A stretch of 64,000 nt of DNA from Raoultibacter massiliensis (GTDB lineage: Bacteria; Actinomycetota; Coriobacteriia; Coriobacteriales; Eggerthellaceae): NCBI RefSeq assembly GCF_900199545.1, contig NZ_LT962671.1:2496030-2560029 (forward strand). Direction: 5' to 3'. Position numbers and translations under genes: made by a program. The notes under the pieces were generated by a model. It searched no databases, had not been told where the DNA came from, and was given only the letters and a program-made list of their open reading frames with translations. This document shows positions 28,165 through 37,168 of this stretch, one piece after another (position 1 is the first letter of the stretch; each line of letters begins with the position of its first letter).

Positions 28165-29829
28165 TTACTGCATCATCAAATTTTTGATAACAGTGCGCCC
28201 CATGGTCACCGCGCGGCCGAGGGAAAGACCTGTTACATTGACGAGGTACTCGCCGTTGCGGAAAAAGTTACCCGAACAATTTCCGATAGCATAGAGACCT
28301 TCGACGATTGCGTCGTCTTCGTCCATAACGCGCATCTGCCCGTCGATCAGCAAGCCTCCCAAGGTAACGAAAACATAGGCGCCCAGGGGTGCCGCGTAGA
28401 AGGGAGGCTCCTCTATGGCCGTCATGCGAAGGGGTGACTTGTTGAAATCGTCATCGTGACCCTTCTTGGCAAGCTCGGTATAGCGGTCGACCGATGCCTT
28501 AAATTTTTCTGCAGGTACGCCGATCTTTCCGGCCAATTCTTCGATGGTGTCCGCGACGAGAATGTTGCCAGCCTCGATGTTCTCTTCAAGCATTCCAGGC
28601 TGCCAGAAAGAAGAGCCGCCGAACATACGCTTGCAGCCGGGCATGTCGATCTGGCGCGCCTTGGCCTCCCAATCGTTGTCCCAGATCGAGAAGCACACGC
28701 AATCGGGCTGGTGCGTCATGGCGTTGGTCGTACCTTCCCAAAGCAGATCCTCATTGGTGAAGCGCTCGCCTTCGGCATTCACCCACAGCCAGGGCTGACG
28801 GGCCAAAGCGAGATTGTTGACCGTGGTAGCAGACCAGTCGAACTTCATGGTCGCATGGGGGGCGGGCTCCATGGCACCACCAGCCCAGCAGGCCATCACG
28901 TGACCGTCGCCGGTAGAGGAGGCGGTCTCGTACATCATGATCATCTTCTTGGATTCGTAATCGAAAAAATAGTCTTTCATCTCGTCATTGTATTCGTAGC
29001 CACCCGTAGCGAGCACGACTCCCTTGCGACCAACGTACTTTACGTATTCGCCGTCAGAGTTCGTGGCGACAACAGCGGTTACACGCCCGGAATCGTCTTT
29101 GACCAGCTGCTCGCCCTTGACGCCGTAATGCCGCGGAAGTCCCGCCTTCTCGCACACGTCGTCAAAAGCCATAACCGCCATAACCGCAGGCTGGTTGCCA
29201 CCCAAGTCCAAGCTTTCGGGAATGAAAGTGTGACAAGTGGAGTACGGGGTGTACATCCAGTCCTCGCGCGGACCCGTGGCATCCAAAAACATATCGATGC
29301 CGTAGCCGGACAGCAGCTCGGTAAGCCAATCGAACGCCTCGCCAGAGTTGTCCACCCATATCCTCACGACATCATTGCGTGATTTGAAGTTGCTTTTGTC
29401 CAGAATAGCATTGGTGATCTCATCCGCATCGATCTCCACGCCAGCTGAAATCTGTTGCTGGGATCCGATGGCTGCAAAATCTCCACCGCGGCCAATAGGC
29501 TGCTGCTCTTTTGAGATAAGCACCGCATCGATGCCTTCCGTTGCGGCAGTTGCGGCCGCAGCGAGACCGGACATGCCGCCGCCTACGATAACGATATCAG
29601 CTTCAACGGTATTCGCAATCTGGGATTCGTCAATCGGGTCCGGGGCAACATCCCATGAATGAGCGCCTGCCTCACCGGTACGAGGTGGTGCAGATTCTCC
29701 CGAAGACTCCGAACGCTGGCCGCAGCCAGTCAAGGCAGTGCCTCCTGCAACCGCAGCCGTTGCCGCTGCGGCAACAAGGAACGAGCGCCTATCGAGTGAC
29801 GCATCGAGCTTCTTGTTGAAAAGATCCAT
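28165..29829 (-). CDS. Tat-exported FAD-dependent reductase (flavocytochrome c family), lipoprotein
   Basis: A 554-residue protein. Twin arginine RR14-15 in DRRSFLV, lipobox ending at Cys36, FAD-binding GGGMSG (83-88) after EADIVIV, the GERFTNE stretch near the substrate pocket, and the flavin-contact C-terminus GLYAIGNCSGNFF. It belongs to the fumarate/urocanate reductase superfamily but has no CxxCH haem motif and no FMN domain, so electrons must come from a separate donor. The His that serves fumarate binding in GVHHTMGG of known enzymes is replaced here (GAYVFVTLGG), so fumarate is unlikely. AGGAGG supports ATG 29829. The adjacent LuxR is its probable regulator. Substrate unknown. Confidence 0.88.
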   Translation of the reverse strand: MDLFNKKLDASLDRRSFLVAAAATAAVAGGTALTGCGQRSESSGESAPPRTGEAGAHSWDVAPDPIDESQIANTVEADIVIVGGGMSGLAAAATAATEGIDAVLISKEQQPIGRGGDFAAIGSQQQISAGVEIDADEITNAILDKSNFKSRNDVVRIWVDNSGEAFDWLTELLSGYGIDMFLDATGPREDWMYTPYSTCHTFIPESLDLGGNQPAVMAVMAFDDVCEKAGLPRHYGVKGEQLVKDDSGRVTAVVATNSDGEYVKYVGRKGVVLATGGYEYNDEMKDYFFDYESKKMIMMYETASSTGDGHVMACWAGGAMEPAPHATMKFDWSATTVNNLALARQPWLWVNAEGERFTNEDLLWEGTTNAMTHQPDCVCFSIWDNDWEAKARQIDMPGCKRMFGGSSFWQPGMLEENIEAGNILVADTIEELAGKIGVPAEKFKASVDRYTELAKKGHDDDFNKSPLRMTAIEEPPFYAAPLGAYVFVTLGGLLIDGQMRVMDEDDAIVEGLYAIGNCSGNFFRNGEYLVNVTGLSLGRAVTMGRTVIKNLMMQ

Positions 29830-30215
29830 GATTCCTCCTAATGCCATCGATTGTCGGCTCGGCACGCTTCACCCCGCCGATCCGTTCTTCAGAATCGCTT
29901 CTCCGAAACGTTCCCAGATCGGTCTCCCGGCTCGCACTTGCACGTTTTTACCGAACCGCTCCTACACCAAAATTGTTATCTAAACAGCTATTTCTGCAAT
30001 CGAAGGTATCATCTGATTTATTCGAAAAAACCCTCGCATGAATCATGCGAGGGAGCAGCAAAACCCACAGGCAAAATCCCTGATTCACATCAATCTTTGC
30101 ATCCGGCCGCCCATATCCATGCGGCTTTTATTCCTTGAGAATCAACGCGCCGGAAGCTCCACATATGAGATTCAACCCACGCAGAGCAACTACGCCCTTT
30201 GGTCGACTGCAGCCA
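29830..30215. other. Intergenic region with reductase promoter and a terminator
   Basis: No gene is supported. The half nearest 29830 is the reductase 5' flank and is AT-rich around 29965-30030. A minus-strand terminator lies at 30025-30053, and the remainder is the 3' flank of the membrane protein gene. Confidence 0.45.
30025..30053 (-). terminator. Terminator for the membrane protein gene
   Basis: On the minus strand CCCTCGCAT and ATGCGAGGG pair (9 bp or more) around a 5-base loop and are followed by six T. It lies ~165 bases after the stop of the membrane protein at 30216. Confidence 0.8.
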
Positions 30216-31136
30216 TCAAGCCCCCTCGGCCCCCTGCTCCCGCAGCACGCTTTCCCGCCGCGCCTTGTCGCGCGAACGCTTCCGCAGCCTGAGCACCAGG
30301 TACGCAACGCCGATGGACGCGTACATCCATGCAGTCGCCACCTGCTGGGCGAAAGCCCCGACCCATGCGGCGGGATCGGACATGAACGACATCATGAACG
30401 AAGAGCCGTCGTAGGGAAATCCGTAGAGAGCATGCCCGAGCGCAAGAAAGAAACCCTGTGCGATCATGAGAGCCATGAACGGGTATGCGAGCAGCTGGGT
30501 TTTCTTCCACGTTGCATGGTCCATGCGCTTACGGATAACCTTGAACGACGTGATCCACGGAACCAGAAACGCCACCGTCAGAAGCGGCCCGATAACCACC
30601 GCCGCAATGAACATGTAATCGACCACAGGGCTTCCCCATATGGTCGCCCACATGGGATTGGCGAACATGAACGGAAAATCGACGATGCGCACGAGATGCC
30701 CCATGATGACGATGCCGCCTATCACCGAGAGTTCCGATCGCACGGAAAGCAGGCGCTTCACGATAGGCGTGCGCTCGAGCGCGCCGACGAACATCACGAC
30801 AAGGTAGAACGCCACGCCCGTAAACGACGAGGTAAGCAGCTGAGAGATCGCGTAGAGCACAGGCATCGTGCTCGGAAGGGCGCTCATCTGCGACTCCATC
30901 GCAAACGCCGCCGCGGGAGCCGACTCGCCCATGAGCGAGATGACCGGATCGTACCAGGTGACCGCAACGACGGCGACCGTCCAGAACGCGTAGAACCAGC
31001 CGGCGTGCTTGCGCAGCGGATTGGCGCACAGAATCGCGAATGCGAGAACGAACGGCGCCACCTGCACGAGGTTCGGCACAAACACGGGAACGAATGGGAG
31101 CATATCCACCTTTCGGACGAAGCCAACCTGCAGCAT
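30216..31136 (-). CDS. Multi-pass membrane protein, ferric-reductase/MsrQ-like
   Basis: A 306-residue integral membrane protein with about eight hydrophobic segments. NPLRKHAGWFYAFW and GGIVIMGHLVRI resemble the haem-binding helices of the ferric-reductase/MsrQ group, and several histidines lie within or next to membrane helices. ATG 31136 has AGAGGT at fair spacing; an internal ATG eleven codons later has AAGGTGG but very tight spacing. The family passes electrons from quinols or flavins through haem b. It could feed nearby exported reductases, but it has no partner gene adjoining, so this is inference. Confidence 0.6.
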   Translation of the reverse strand: MLQVGFVRKVDMLPFVPVFVPNLVQVAPFVLAFAILCANPLRKHAGWFYAFWTVAVVAVTWYDPVISLMGESAPAAAFAMESQMSALPSTMPVLYAISQLLTSSFTGVAFYLVVMFVGALERTPIVKRLLSVRSELSVIGGIVIMGHLVRIVDFPFMFANPMWATIWGSPVVDYMFIAAVVIGPLLTVAFLVPWITSFKVIRKRMDHATWKKTQLLAYPFMALMIAQGFFLALGHALYGFPYDGSSFMMSFMSDPAAWVGAFAQQVATAWMYASIGVAYLVLRLRKRSRDKARRESVLREQGAEGA

Positions 31137-31276
31137 CTGACAACCTCTGCGATACAAAACACCCTGCACTTCTGCTGTTAAATGCCTTTTCAACTATACC
31201 GCCGCAAACCCGACCGCCATGTTGTTAAAACAACGAAAACGCACGCCAGCGGCAATTCCGGAAACCTGCTTTCGAA

Positions 31277-31285
31277 CCCCCCCCC
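31277..31285 (+). repeat. Run of nine C upstream of the nitroreductase
   Basis: This is the second nine-base G/C homopolymer in the window. It lies between the divergent membrane protein (start 31136) and nitroreductase (start 31360), in the likely promoter or leader zone of one of them. Confidence 0.6.
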
Positions 31286-31359
31286 AGCATGGACACCGAC
31301 ATCTCGCCGTCGTAACATGTCAACCAACACACACAGCCTGCGAGGAACGGGAGTGAGCC

Positions 31360-31872
31360 ATGGATTTCAAAGAAGTAGTCAAGCAACGTTACTCGTGCAA
31401 GAAGTTTGACGGCCGCGCCGTGGACGAGCAGCAGCTCGCCGCGATTCTCGAAGCGGGTCGCCTTGCGCCGACGGCGAAGAACCTGCAAGAGCAGCGCATC
31501 TACGTCGTGCAATCGGAAGAAGGGCTTGCAAAGATCGACGCCATCACGCCCTGCCGCTACGGGGCGCCAACGGTGCTCGTCGTCGCGTTCGATACCGACA
31601 CCGTGTTCACCTACCCCGGCGGCGAGCGCGACTCCGGCATCGAGGACGCAACCATCGTCGCCACCCACATGTTGCTCGCTGCGGCAAACGCCGGTGTCGA
31701 CAGCTGCTGGATCAACCTCTTCGACCCCGCTGTTGCAACGCGCGAACTGAAGCTTCCCGAAAACGAAGAGGTGCTCATGCTGCTCGATCTCGGCTACGCC
31801 GCCGAGGGCGCAGGGCCCCTCAAGAACCACTTCGACCGCAAACCGCTCGAGGAAACCGTGAGCTACCTATAG
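31360..31872 (+). CDS. Nitroreductase-family flavoprotein
   Basis: A 170-residue FMN-dependent oxidoreductase of the nitroreductase fold. The start MDFKEVVKQRYSCKKFD contains the flavin-phosphate-binding R-x(1-2)-S region; LAPTAKNLQEQRIYVV is the second FMN contact; LLAAANAGVDSCWIN and LDLGYAAEG close the fold. GGAGTGA precedes the ATG. Such enzymes reduce nitroaromatics, quinones or flavins with NAD(P)H. It is cytoplasmic and stands alone. A poly-C tract 75 bases upstream may affect its transcription. Confidence 0.88.
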   Translation: MDFKEVVKQRYSCKKFDGRAVDEQQLAAILEAGRLAPTAKNLQEQRIYVVQSEEGLAKIDAITPCRYGAPTVLVVAFDTDTVFTYPGGERDSGIEDATIVATHMLLAAANAGVDSCWINLFDPAVATRELKLPENEEVLMLLDLGYAAEGAGPLKNHFDRKPLEETVSYL

Positions 31873-32111
31873 GAAGGCGCGCTCGACTCGCCCTCGCAAC
31901 CTCGACAACGAAGCTGCGCGCCGGCCACCAATCGCGGCCTCATTCGATACGCTCGGACGAGGCCGCAGCTCGTTTGCGCAAGAGACAGAGAAACTCGCCG
32001 AAATCGGAGAGACGTCGAACGGCTATATCTTGCAGCCGAAAACAGGGGTTCCAAACTCCCACGACGAGCAATCAATCAGGCAGCAGTCGCCGAACAGCTC
32101 CGAACGAGCGC
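31873..32111. other. Intergenic region after the nitroreductase
   Basis: No gene is supported. Together with the inverted repeat that follows and the ~220 bases after it, this leaves nearly 700 bases without a recognisable gene. Short frames here lack ribosome sites. Confidence 0.4.
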
Positions 32112-32343
32112 TTCGTGAGAAAAACAGCCACTTGAGTGCAGGTATTGTCGGTTTTGTACGCTTTAGACCGCCTTTGAGGGGTGAGATTGCACAACGAGGG
32201 AGAAGCTCCTGTTAGTAACATCAGAAGCAAACCAGATCAAACGCTTAGGCTCTTTCGGCTTCCGACTCGAGCGTTCTGGCCCTGGAATTCGAAGCGTACA
32301 AAACCGACAATACCTGTACCCAGGTCGTCTTTTTCTTCACGAG
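32112..32343. repeat. Long inverted repeat, MITE-like or remnant element
   Basis: Arms 32139-32163 and 32292-32316 are perfect 25-base inverted copies (beginning CAGGTATTGTCGG and ending CCGACAATACCTG). Imperfect complementarity extends outward to 32112 and 32343, giving ~52-base arms around 128 bases of unrelated sequence. No transposase is present. It could be a non-autonomous element or the scar of one. I saw no second copy in the window. Confidence 0.6.
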
Positions 32344-32567
32344 AACATGCCCATCGCCGTTGGCGGCTTTTTGAACAGCCGGCTCATGGGTAGGATTCCA
32401 CGAGTCCGCTACGACAAGACCTCTGGCAAGATGCACGAACGCACCTGCGCCCACCGCCAAACACTCCGCATCGCCTGCCGCTCCCTATCGAAAGGCATCC
32501 ACAGTCCGCTCTTATCGAAATATCATCAGGCTTCTGATAGAATCAGACGCTCGAAAAGGGAGGTGCG
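32344..32567. other. Intergenic region before the LysO-type exporter
   Basis: No gene is supported. The last 60 bases hold the likely promoter of the exporter, with a GATAGAAT-like -10 around 32535-32542 and a small repeat (TATCATCAGG, then CTTCTGATA). Confidence 0.4.
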
Positions 32568-33503
32568 TTGGAAGTTCTGATCATCATGTGCGTTGGCGTG
32601 GCCGTAGGCGCTACGGTGTTCCCCGATCGCTGGCGCAAGGCTAACGAGAACATCGCACTCGGGTGCACGACGCTTCTCATCTTCTCGATGGGCTCCCTGC
32701 TCGGCGGGCGCGACGCGTTTCTGGACGAGCTCGCCACCATCGGGATCGCCAGCTTGGCGTTCTGCCTTATCCCCGTGATCTTCTCAACCGTTATCGTGTA
32801 CTTTCTCACCAGCCACTTTATGGCGGACATCACGAAACGCCATGCCGAAGACGCTCACCGGCGCGCCTCCGAAAAGGGCGAGAAGAACAACGCCGAAGCC
32901 ATCATGATCATCCTGGCCGTTTGCGCGCTGGCGGCAGGCACCCTCTACGGGCTCTCGCATGCGGGCATCGCCCCCCTCGATGCGCTGTCGGAGCATTCCG
33001 ATTTCATCCTGTACGCCCTCATGTTCTTCGTGGGCATCAGCGTCGGCTCGAGCAGAGGACTGCTCACGAAGCTGCGCGAATACCACGTGCGGGCGCTTAT
33101 CGTACCGTTCGGCATCGTCGTCGGCTCGCTGCTTGGCGGGCTTGCATGCGCACTGCTGCTGGGAATGCCGCTTGCCGTCGGTGGGGCCATCGCGTCGGGA
33201 CTCGGCTGGTACAGCCTGTGCGGCGTCATGATATCGGGATTCGCGGGTGCCTCGGCGGGATCGATCGCGTTTCTCTCCAGCCTTTTGCGCGAGATCGTAT
33301 CGCTGTTCACGATTCCCTGGATCGCCCGCCATCTCAACTACCCCACCTGCATCGCACCGGCCGCAGCCACAAGCGAAGACACCACACTGCCCATGCTGTC
33401 CCGCAGCACCAACAGCGAAACCGTGGTGCTCGCGGTTGCCAACGGCGTTATCTGCTCGGCGCTCGTTCCCGTGCTGATCGAGGCGTTTCACGCGATGATG
33501 TAG
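32568..33503 (+). CDS. lysO: LysO-family lysine exporter-like membrane protein
   Basis: A 311-residue membrane protein with about eight helices, matching the LysO (YbjE) family of lysine/thialysine exporters. GLGWYSLCGVMISGFAGASAGSIAFLSSLLRE and the conserved acidic residues in LREIVSLFTIPWI are family hallmarks. A loop (~85-112) is charged. The start is TTG 32568, behind GGGAGGTG. It is a single gene. Substrate assignment rests on the family; other amino-acid-like compounds are possible. Confidence 0.8.
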   Translation: MEVLIIMCVGVAVGATVFPDRWRKANENIALGCTTLLIFSMGSLLGGRDAFLDELATIGIASLAFCLIPVIFSTVIVYFLTSHFMADITKRHAEDAHRRASEKGEKNNAEAIMIILAVCALAAGTLYGLSHAGIAPLDALSEHSDFILYALMFFVGISVGSSRGLLTKLREYHVRALIVPFGIVVGSLLGGLACALLLGMPLAVGGAIASGLGWYSLCGVMISGFAGASAGSIAFLSSLLREIVSLFTIPWIARHLNYPTCIAPAAATSEDTTLPMLSRSTNSETVVLAVANGVICSALVPVLIEAFHAMM

Positions 33504-33789
33504 AATGCCGTACACAAAATCAACCCGAAGCAAACCTCACGCGCTCGTCCGCAAGCACTCGATATGCAGACCGAAAATGTAACAACCCGACAATAGGGCC
33601 CTGCGGCTTTATGATATCCTACATAAATCAATGCTGCTGAAGTTAAGGCGAAACGTCGTGTGGCTGACGAGGGAAAACCGCACACCCGCCACCCCGCAAG
33701 CCCAAATGGCATTCTTTTCACAATGACAACCGCAGATAGGGGCCCATCCAACAAACCATCAGTTCATCGACGGGATAGATCTACTGCTT

Positions 33790-35232
33790 ATGACACGCTC
33801 GAACAAAAAAGCCCTTCCTTTGCCCAAGAAGCTAGCCGCTAGCCAGCTTCGAGCAATCTGCATCATCGGGTTCACCTCCCATATGATCCTACAGCCGTTC
33901 CTTTTCTGGCAGTTCTCCCTTCTGACCCTCGTCGGCACCAACGATATAAGCCTGCACTCTTTCACCACCATCGCAAACAACATCGTTTTTCCCCTCGCGA
34001 TCATCTTGTTGGGAGTCGCCTATCGGTTTTCCGGGCACAAAAAGATATTCTCCACCAAGAACTCCGTGTGGTTCATGATTGCATGCTTCGTCGTCGGAAT
34101 AGCGCTCGCCGTATCCACATCGCTTTTTTCGTTTGCAATCGAGTCGGTACTGGTAAGCCTCTTCGGAATATGCATAGGCATTGGCTGCGCAATGGGCATC
34201 TTCCTTTGGCAGCAAGCTCTTTACCGGCAAAGTTCTCGAGACGCCATGGCAATACAGGTAAGCGGAACCATCATCGCAGGCGTACTCTACTTCGCGGTAC
34301 GCTGGCTGCCCGACATCGTCGTGCTTATGTCAAGCATCGTCTTTTTTCTCCCCCTGTCGGCAGGAATTCTTCTTTACCTGATTCCCGAAAACGACGAGCA
34401 GCCTTCGAGAGAGTTTCTGCAGCAAAGCTGGCAGCGATTCGCACTGTTTTTCAAAGAAAACTGGACGGCGATACTCATCATAGCGTCCATGGGTTTTGCC
34501 TGGGGGCTCTTCTACGCGCTCGCTCTGGTGGTCTCCGACAACACGTTTTTAGGAAATCTGTTTTCATTCGGACGCATAATCTCAGGGCTGCTCGCAGCCC
34601 TGTACATTGCGCGATTCCGCTCGTATCCGAGCATGGACATCCTCTCAAAGATCACTTTGCCGATCTGCGTGACGGTCGTCTTGCTGATGCCCCTGATCGA
34701 ACACAACTATTTCTTCGTGCTCGCCGAGATGTTCTATGTAGTGTTCGGGCTCTCGTCGATCGTCCTTATGCTTTCCTGCAACGATGCCGCGCGAACGCGC
34801 ACCATACATCCCGCAATCATCTACTGCGGGGTGCTCGGGCCGTTCTACCTGGTTCAAATGCTCGGATATCTTGCAGGCCCGATCATATGTCCCGACATGG
34901 CAAGCCTTCTGGGAACCACGCAAAGGTTGGTCGTAGCGCTGCTGATCGTATACGGGCTGTCCGTCCTCGGCTTCATCCATGCCTTTCGAAAGAAGAAAAG
35001 CAAGAGCACCAACCCCGCCCAAGACCTGGATAGCAGCTTGGTCGAACGGTTTTCACTCACCGAACGAGAACTGGACATCGTGCGCCTGCTTTTAAAAGGC
35101 AGGAGCGTGTCGTTCATAAGCGAGGATCTGAGCATCTCCGAAAACACCGTGCGCTTCCACATGAAGAACATCTACCTCAAAGCCGGCGTTCACAGCAAGC
35201 AGGAACTCATCGATCTCTTCGAGATCGGATAA
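33790..35232 (+). CDS. Membrane-bound LuxR-family regulator
   Basis: A 480-residue protein with about twelve hydrophobic helices (~20-395), a short basic linker (RKKKSKS) and a LuxR helix-turn-helix (~418-478; LTERELDIVRLLLKGR and ENTVRFHMKNIYLKAGVHSKQEL). The ribosome site before ATG 33790 is weak. It converges on the reductase at 35326-37008 with only a bidirectional hairpin between them, and is the best candidate to regulate it, although the next LuxR gene (37169) is divergent from the same reductase. Confidence 0.87.
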   Translation: MTRSNKKALPLPKKLAASQLRAICIIGFTSHMILQPFLFWQFSLLTLVGTNDISLHSFTTIANNIVFPLAIILLGVAYRFSGHKKIFSTKNSVWFMIACFVVGIALAVSTSLFSFAIESVLVSLFGICIGIGCAMGIFLWQQALYRQSSRDAMAIQVSGTIIAGVLYFAVRWLPDIVVLMSSIVFFLPLSAGILLYLIPENDEQPSREFLQQSWQRFALFFKENWTAILIIASMGFAWGLFYALALVVSDNTFLGNLFSFGRIISGLLAALYIARFRSYPSMDILSKITLPICVTVVLLMPLIEHNYFFVLAEMFYVVFGLSSIVLMLSCNDAARTRTIHPAIIYCGVLGPFYLVQMLGYLAGPIICPDMASLLGTTQRLVVALLIVYGLSVLGFIHAFRKKKSKSTNPAQDLDSSLVERFSLTERELDIVRLLLKGRSVSFISEDLSISENTVRFHMKNIYLKAGVHSKQELIDLFEIG

Positions 35233-35238
35233 AGCAAA

Positions 35239-35269
35239 GGCGAGCCGGCCATATGAAGGTCGGCTCGCC
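35239..35269. terminator. Bidirectional hairpin between LuxR and reductase
   Basis: GGCGAGCCGGCC and GGTCGGCTCGCC pair over 12 bp (one G-T) around loop ATATGAA, 7 bases after the LuxR stop. It serves the convergent pair; T-richness is limited. Confidence 0.55.
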
Positions 35270-35325
35270 AACGTTGTGTCGATAGCCCCATCGAGGCAGC
35301 TGACGCAAATTGGGAGAAATGCCGG

Positions 35326-37008
35326 CTATTGCTGCGAAAGTTTCTTCGCGACGACATAGCCAAATACAACGCAACGGCTATGGCTGATAGCCTGAAGATC
35401 ATGGGGATACGTGTCGCTGAACATCTCGCCCGAGCAGTTGCCGACAGCGTACAGGCCGGGAATCGGCATACCGGTCTTATCGATGACCTCCGAATCGACC
35501 GTCACCCTCAGCCCCGAAACCGTCACCAGGCACGAACCCGACTCTTCGAAAGCGAAGTAGGGGCCGGAGCTGTAGTCCATGAACATCTCTGTATCGCCGC
35601 CCCAATCTTCGTCCACGCCCTTCTCGTGCAGCTCGGTAAGGCGCGCCAACGTCTTCTTGAGATTTTCGGCATCGATGCCCGTAGCCTCACACAGCTCTTC
35701 CACCGTCTCTCCGCGAACCGCGATCGGCTCGAGAAGATCAGCAACCTCTTTCGGGCTCATGCGCGCAGCCGACATCGCATAGTTGCGATAGGAGCACCGG
35801 TCTATGATGGTTTCCAGGTCAGGACCAGCGAGCACCATAAAGTCATGTCCGCCCGTCTGATGCTGAATGGAATTCGCAAGGAAGTGGGGCGCGATACTCT
35901 CGTTGACGTAACGCAAACCTGATTCGTTGACTCGCGGGAAAGGCAAAGTGAGGCCCTTGTTTCCTGCATTGCTCGCCACAGAAGCACCCGGATCGCGCAT
36001 CATAATGTGGGGATACGGATCCATCAGCCCACCGACGGACATTCCCATCATGTGCCCATCGCCTGTATTCTCCGTATTGGGAAGCCTCCAAGCCGCTACG
36101 CATAGGTCCTCTCGGCGCATGTTCTCGCACATCATATCCCAATTGTTCTCGTAGCCTCCCGTGCAGAGAACGACACCTTTGGATGCATTGATTTTTACAT
36201 ATGACCCCTGCTCGTCGCGAGCGATTACACCGACGACTTTGCCGCTGTCATCCTGAACGATCTGACAAGCGGGGGTGTTGTAGCGAATGTCGACGTTCTT
36301 GCTATTGGCAACCTCGATGGCAACCTCTGCAAAACCGTCCATTCCCTCCTCAAAGCGAACGTCTTCGCGATATGTCACCACGCCCGCAAACTCTGAGGTA
36401 GTCTCGCCGTTCGGACCAAGGCCCAGATACGGAGTCAGCTTATCTCCGACTTGGTCGAGCAGCCAATCGACCGCTTCACCGTTATTCGCGAACCAGCTCT
36501 TCCAGATGTCGGCGTTACAGCGATAAGACGAGGCTTTCATCATGTCGTTGAGTATCTCTTCCTCATCCCACGATGCCCCGGCCTCTTTGAACAGACGGCA
36601 ATCCGGAGCGCCGATGCCCGTACCGCGAACGTTGTACGATCCCGTTTTCTCAAGCGCGATAACCTTCAAACCGAAGCTCGTGGCGGCGAGCATGGTTGCG
36701 ATTCCCGCTAAACCGAGTCCGCATACGACCACGTCGCAATCCTCCGTCGATGCGACGTCCTCGTCTTTGATCTTCTCGCTAACGAATGCAACGGTTCCCG
36801 GAACAGGCTCGAAGAAGTTCAGTTCCGCACCTGCGTTCAACGTCTGCATTCCCTTGGTTTCAGCACCGCCTCCGTCAATCGCGGCGCTGGAAGCTTTCGC
36901 CTCTTCGTTCGTTCCCGCAGGGGCGCAACCCACCACGCCCAAAGCAGCACCCATAGTAAGAGCGGTTCCCCCCACTAGAAAAGAACGACGTGAAATCTTT
37001 TCGAACAT
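35326..37008 (-). CDS. Tat-exported FAD-dependent reductase, lipoprotein
   Basis: A 560-residue member of the flavocytochrome c/fumarate reductase superfamily. Signal SRRSFLV with RR7-8, lipobox ending at Cys28, FAD site CGLGLAGIA after CDVVV, ESGLRYVNES in the pocket region, and GLYAVGNCSGEMF at the C-terminus. No haem or FMN domain. The usual C-terminal GG-x-HG-x-NRLGGNA is replaced by SDTYPHDLQAISHSR, suggesting a distinct substrate. GGGAGGC supports ATG 37008. It is flanked by two LuxR genes, one convergent and one divergent. I infer reduction of an unknown organic acceptor outside the membrane. Confidence 0.88.
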   Translation of the reverse strand: MFEKISRRSFLVGGTALTMGAALGVVGCAPAGTNEEAKASSAAIDGGGAETKGMQTLNAGAELNFFEPVPGTVAFVSEKIKDEDVASTEDCDVVVCGLGLAGIATMLAATSFGLKVIALEKTGSYNVRGTGIGAPDCRLFKEAGASWDEEEILNDMMKASSYRCNADIWKSWFANNGEAVDWLLDQVGDKLTPYLGLGPNGETTSEFAGVVTYREDVRFEEGMDGFAEVAIEVANSKNVDIRYNTPACQIVQDDSGKVVGVIARDEQGSYVKINASKGVVLCTGGYENNWDMMCENMRREDLCVAAWRLPNTENTGDGHMMGMSVGGLMDPYPHIMMRDPGASVASNAGNKGLTLPFPRVNESGLRYVNESIAPHFLANSIQHQTGGHDFMVLAGPDLETIIDRCSYRNYAMSAARMSPKEVADLLEPIAVRGETVEELCEATGIDAENLKKTLARLTELHEKGVDEDWGGDTEMFMDYSSGPYFAFEESGSCLVTVSGLRVTVDSEVIDKTGMPIPGLYAVGNCSGEMFSDTYPHDLQAISHSRCVVFGYVVAKKLSQQ

Positions 37009-37123
37009 TTCTGCCTCCCATCCTCCTTGCGCCTTCCGCGCAAACAACTTGACCGCCGTATCGGCATAACGTAATGTTGGCTGGTGCCATCATTCGGCGC
37101 GTCATCCACAATTCGTGAAATAT

Positions 37124-37141
37124 GATTGCTTTTACGCAATC
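37124..37141 (+). promoter_or_regulatory. Dyad GATTGC-N6-GCAATC between reductase and LuxR
   Basis: A perfect 6-bp inverted repeat (GATTGC TTTTAC GCAATC) lies 28 bases before the predicted LuxR start, between divergent genes. It is a candidate operator for a LuxR dimer. Confidence 0.4.
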
Positions 37142-37168
37142 TCACCCGTTGCGCATGAGAGGATTTCG

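Noticed and set aside
32030-32460. Short frames inside the inverted-repeat region
   Set aside because: They owe their similarity to the repeat arms, lack ribosome sites and have no independent support.
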